This document shows, piece after piece, positions 30,995 through 32,823 of a stretch of 32,823 bases of DNA. Both the position numbers and the translations under genes were made by a program. The DNA is from Salaquimonas sp. (GTDB taxonomy: Bacteria > Pseudomonadota > Alphaproteobacteria > Rhizobiales > Rhizobiaceae). Every line of letters starts with the position of its first letter. Within the stretch, counting starts at the first letter, position 1. The notes beneath the pieces were generated by a model. That model was not told the DNA's origin. It did not search any database and worked only from the letters and a program-made list of their open reading frames with translations. Location of the stretch: contig JANQQM010000194.1 in the NCBI GenBank assembly GCA_028289365.1, forward strand, positions 1 to 32,823. Direction: 5' to 3'.

Positions 30995-32823
30995 ATGAAC
31001 AAGCCGGAAAAACCAGATCAGGATAAATCGCCAGCGGCCAGCCGGAATGCTCAAGGCCCGAAGGTGGCCAATCTTTTTCTGCTGGGGCTGGGGCTGGCGA
31101 CGTTATCGGCGGCTTTGTTCCTGTTCGGCAATGAATGGCTGGGCGAACCGTTCATGCTCGCCATACTGGGCGCGATGGCAGCCTGTGGCGTCTTCTTTGT
31201 CTTTCTGATCTTCCTGGGATTTGTGCAGGTAACTTCACGTCGAAGCGTCAATACCTTGGCGGAACGGCTGGTTGACGGAATGGATGCCGGTCTGGTCGTT
31301 ATCGATCGTGACGGCAGGATTGTCTATTCCAACCAGGCCTATGCCGATTTGACCGGAGCTACAGACGAAACCGAGATCGCCAGCGTAGAGAAAGTCTTTT
31401 CCAGGCGGACGGAAGCTTCCGAGCTGATCTACCGGATGTCGAATAATGCCAAGAAGAACATCGCCAGTGTCGAGGAATTTCGACTGGCGAATGGTCTGAG
31501 AACCGGTGACGAAGGTGCCCGTTGGTTCCGGATGCGAGCCAGGCCATTGGAGACAGAAGGTTCGGATGAGCCGATGATCGTATGGCAAATCTCCGACATT
31601 ACCGACGATCGCAGCCGGCAGGAGAATGCCTTCCTGGAGCTACAGAACGCTATCAACTATCTGGATCATGCGCCTGCGGGCTTCTTGTCAAGTGAGGCTG
31701 GTGGTGCCGTTGTCTATATCAATGCGACGCTCGCGGATTGGCTGGGGATTGACCTGGCGCAATTCGTTCCCGGTTCTCTCAACCTGAATGATATCGTGCT
31801 CGGCGAAGGCATGGCGCTGCTGGATGCCGTAAAGGCGGGAAATGACGGATCGAAGACCGCGGTGATCGAACTTGATCTGGCCAAAACGGATGGTCGGCCG
31901 CTACCTGTAAGGCTCTTTCACCGTGTGGCTGCCGATGTGGACGGCGCACCGGGGGCTACACGGACCGTCGTTTTGAACCGGATGGAACAGGAAGGCAGCT
32001 GGGATCAGGATTCGGAGATAAACTTCACACGGTTTTTCAATAGCACTCCGATGGCCATTGCAGCCATAGGCAAGGATGGCGGCATACGCCGAACCAATGC
32101 ACCCTTCCAACGGATGTTTGGCGATGTCGTGGAGAGCAAAGGCGGGAACAAATCAGTCTCGTTTGCCGATCTGGCCGATGAGTCAAGCAGGGATTCGCTA
32201 AAATCGGCAATGAAAGCTGCGATCGCAGGCCAGGCCAAGATCGCGCCGGTCGACGTGCAGGTGCCCGGCGAAGAAGACCTGAGCGCGCGGATCTATGTCA
32301 GCCCGGTAAATGTTGGCGATGATGGCGGCAAAAACAATTCTGACGAGGAAGACAACCAGGTTCTGATCCATGTGCTGGACATGACCGAACAGCGGGCACT
32401 TGAACAGCAATTTGCGCAGGGGCAGAAAATGCAGGCGGTCGGCCAGCTGGCCGGTGGAGTTGCCCATGATTTCAATAATGTGCTGACCGCGATCATTGGC
32501 TTTTCCGATTTGCTGCTGGCCAATCATCGGCCTTCTGATCCTTCCTTCCAGGACATTATGAATATCAAGCAGAATGCCAACCGCGCGGCGAGCCTGGTGC
32601 GTCAGTTGCTGGCCTTTTCGCGGCGTCAGACATTGCGGCCGCAAATTCTCCAATTGGGTGACGTGCTTTCGGACCTGCGGATGTTGCTGGGCAGATTGCT
32701 GGGCGAAACGGTGGAACTTGAGGTCAAGCATGGCCGGGACCTGTGGCCGGTCAAGGCGGATCTGTCCCAGTTCGAACAGGTTATTGTAAACCTGGCGGTT
32801 AATGCGCGCGACGCCATGCCAGA
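30995..32823 (+). CDS. cckA: Cell-cycle hybrid histidine kinase CckA (partial, cut by window end)
   Basis: Starts at ATG 30995 (GGGG 4-5 nt upstream) and stays open for 609 codons to the right edge. Two TM segments lie at about residues 25-45 and 53-78. PAS-like regions follow (about 90-210, including [20 protein letters not shown]; 220-330; 340-460), then the HisKA domain with [19 protein letters not shown] and phospho-accepting His491. The window ends in the ATPase N-box ([12 protein letters not shown]). CckA phosphorylates ChpT, which passes phosphate to CtrA and CpdR, and controls replication and polar development. The rest of the ATPase domain and the receiver domain lie beyond the window. 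Confidence 0.95.
   Translation, partial: MNKPEKPDQDKSPAASRNAQGPKVANLFLLGLGLATLSAALFLFGNEWLGEPFMLAILGAMAACGVFFVFLIFLGFVQVTSRRSVNTLAERLVDGMDAGLVVIDRDGRIVYSNQAYADLTGATDETEIASVEKVFSRRTEASELIYRMSNNAKKNIASVEEFRLANGLRTGDEGARWFRMRARPLETEGSDEPMIVWQISDITDDRSRQENAFLELQNAINYLDHAPAGFLSSEAGGAVVYINATLADWLGIDLAQFVPGSLNLNDIVLGEGMALLDAVKAGNDGSKTAVIELDLAKTDGRPLPVRLFHRVAADVDGAPGATRTVVLNRMEQEGSWDQDSEINFTRFFNSTPMAIAAIGKDGGIRRTNAPFQRMFGDVVESKGGNKSVSFADLADESSRDSLKSAMKAAIAGQAKIAPVDVQVPGEEDLSARIYVSPVNVGDDGGKNNSDEEDNQVLIHVLDMTEQRALEQQFAQGQKMQAVGQLAGGVAHDFNNVLTAIIGFSDLLLANHRPSDPSFQDIMNIKQNANRAASLVRQLLAFSRRQTLRPQILQLGDVLSDLRMLLGRLLGETVELEVKHGRDLWPVKADLSQFEQVIVNLAVNARDAMP

Overview
The window looks like a core chromosomal segment of an alphaproteobacterium, most likely of the order Hyphomicrobiales (Rhizobiales). 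The pointers are a CckA cell-cycle kinase, a DksA that has lost three of its four zinc cysteines, a very large coiled-coil protein that resembles the Growth Pole Ring protein (GPR/RgsE) of Agrobacterium and Sinorhizobium, a perfect CtrA-type site and clusters of GANTC (CcrM methylation) sites. No phage, transposase, CRISPR array or plasmid genes were seen. The species cannot be named from the sequence.

Layout. Positions 1-3038 hold a TRAP transporter operon: the tail of the solute-binding protein, an intrinsic terminator, dctQ, dctM and an IclR regulator. Positions 3039-7259 are gene-poor, with three minus-strand genes (a DUF1194 VWA-like secreted protein, a TPR protein and a small secreted protein). 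The gaps between them carry decayed palindromic repeats of a GTCCGC/GCGGAC type. tRNA-Cys and tRNA-Asn follow on the minus strand. Next are a Pcm-like methyltransferase and a TolC-family outer membrane protein on the plus strand, converging on a membrane-bound class III adenylate cyclase. tRNA-Leu(UAG) and trigger factor (tig) come next, ending at a strong bidirectional terminator shared with the converging 1829-residue GPR-like gene.

From 19.3 kb an intergenic region with a TTAA-N7-TTAA site leads into a small winged-helix-like protein and a single-domain Hpt phosphotransfer protein, then a 2Fe-2S ferredoxin. A DUF922 lipoprotein metalloprotease diverges from the folate operon folP-folB-folK, whose genes overlap by 4 nt. 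A minus-strand group (secreted protein, YcjF-like, YcjX-like, SixA) follows. The right end holds an amino-acid/polyamine oxidase-like flavoprotein, dksA, a FliO-domain membrane protein and the first 609 codons of cckA.

Cell-cycle theme. The GPR-like protein (polar growth), CckA (the top kinase of the CtrA phosphorelay), an Hpt protein under a candidate CtrA site, and GANTC clusters of 5 and 4 sites in the gaps upstream of cckA and dksA suggest that part of this segment is under cell-cycle control. The GANTC clusters and the internally repetitive GPR-like protein are the most interesting signals. Both rest on sequence reading plus known biology of the families; no database search was possible.
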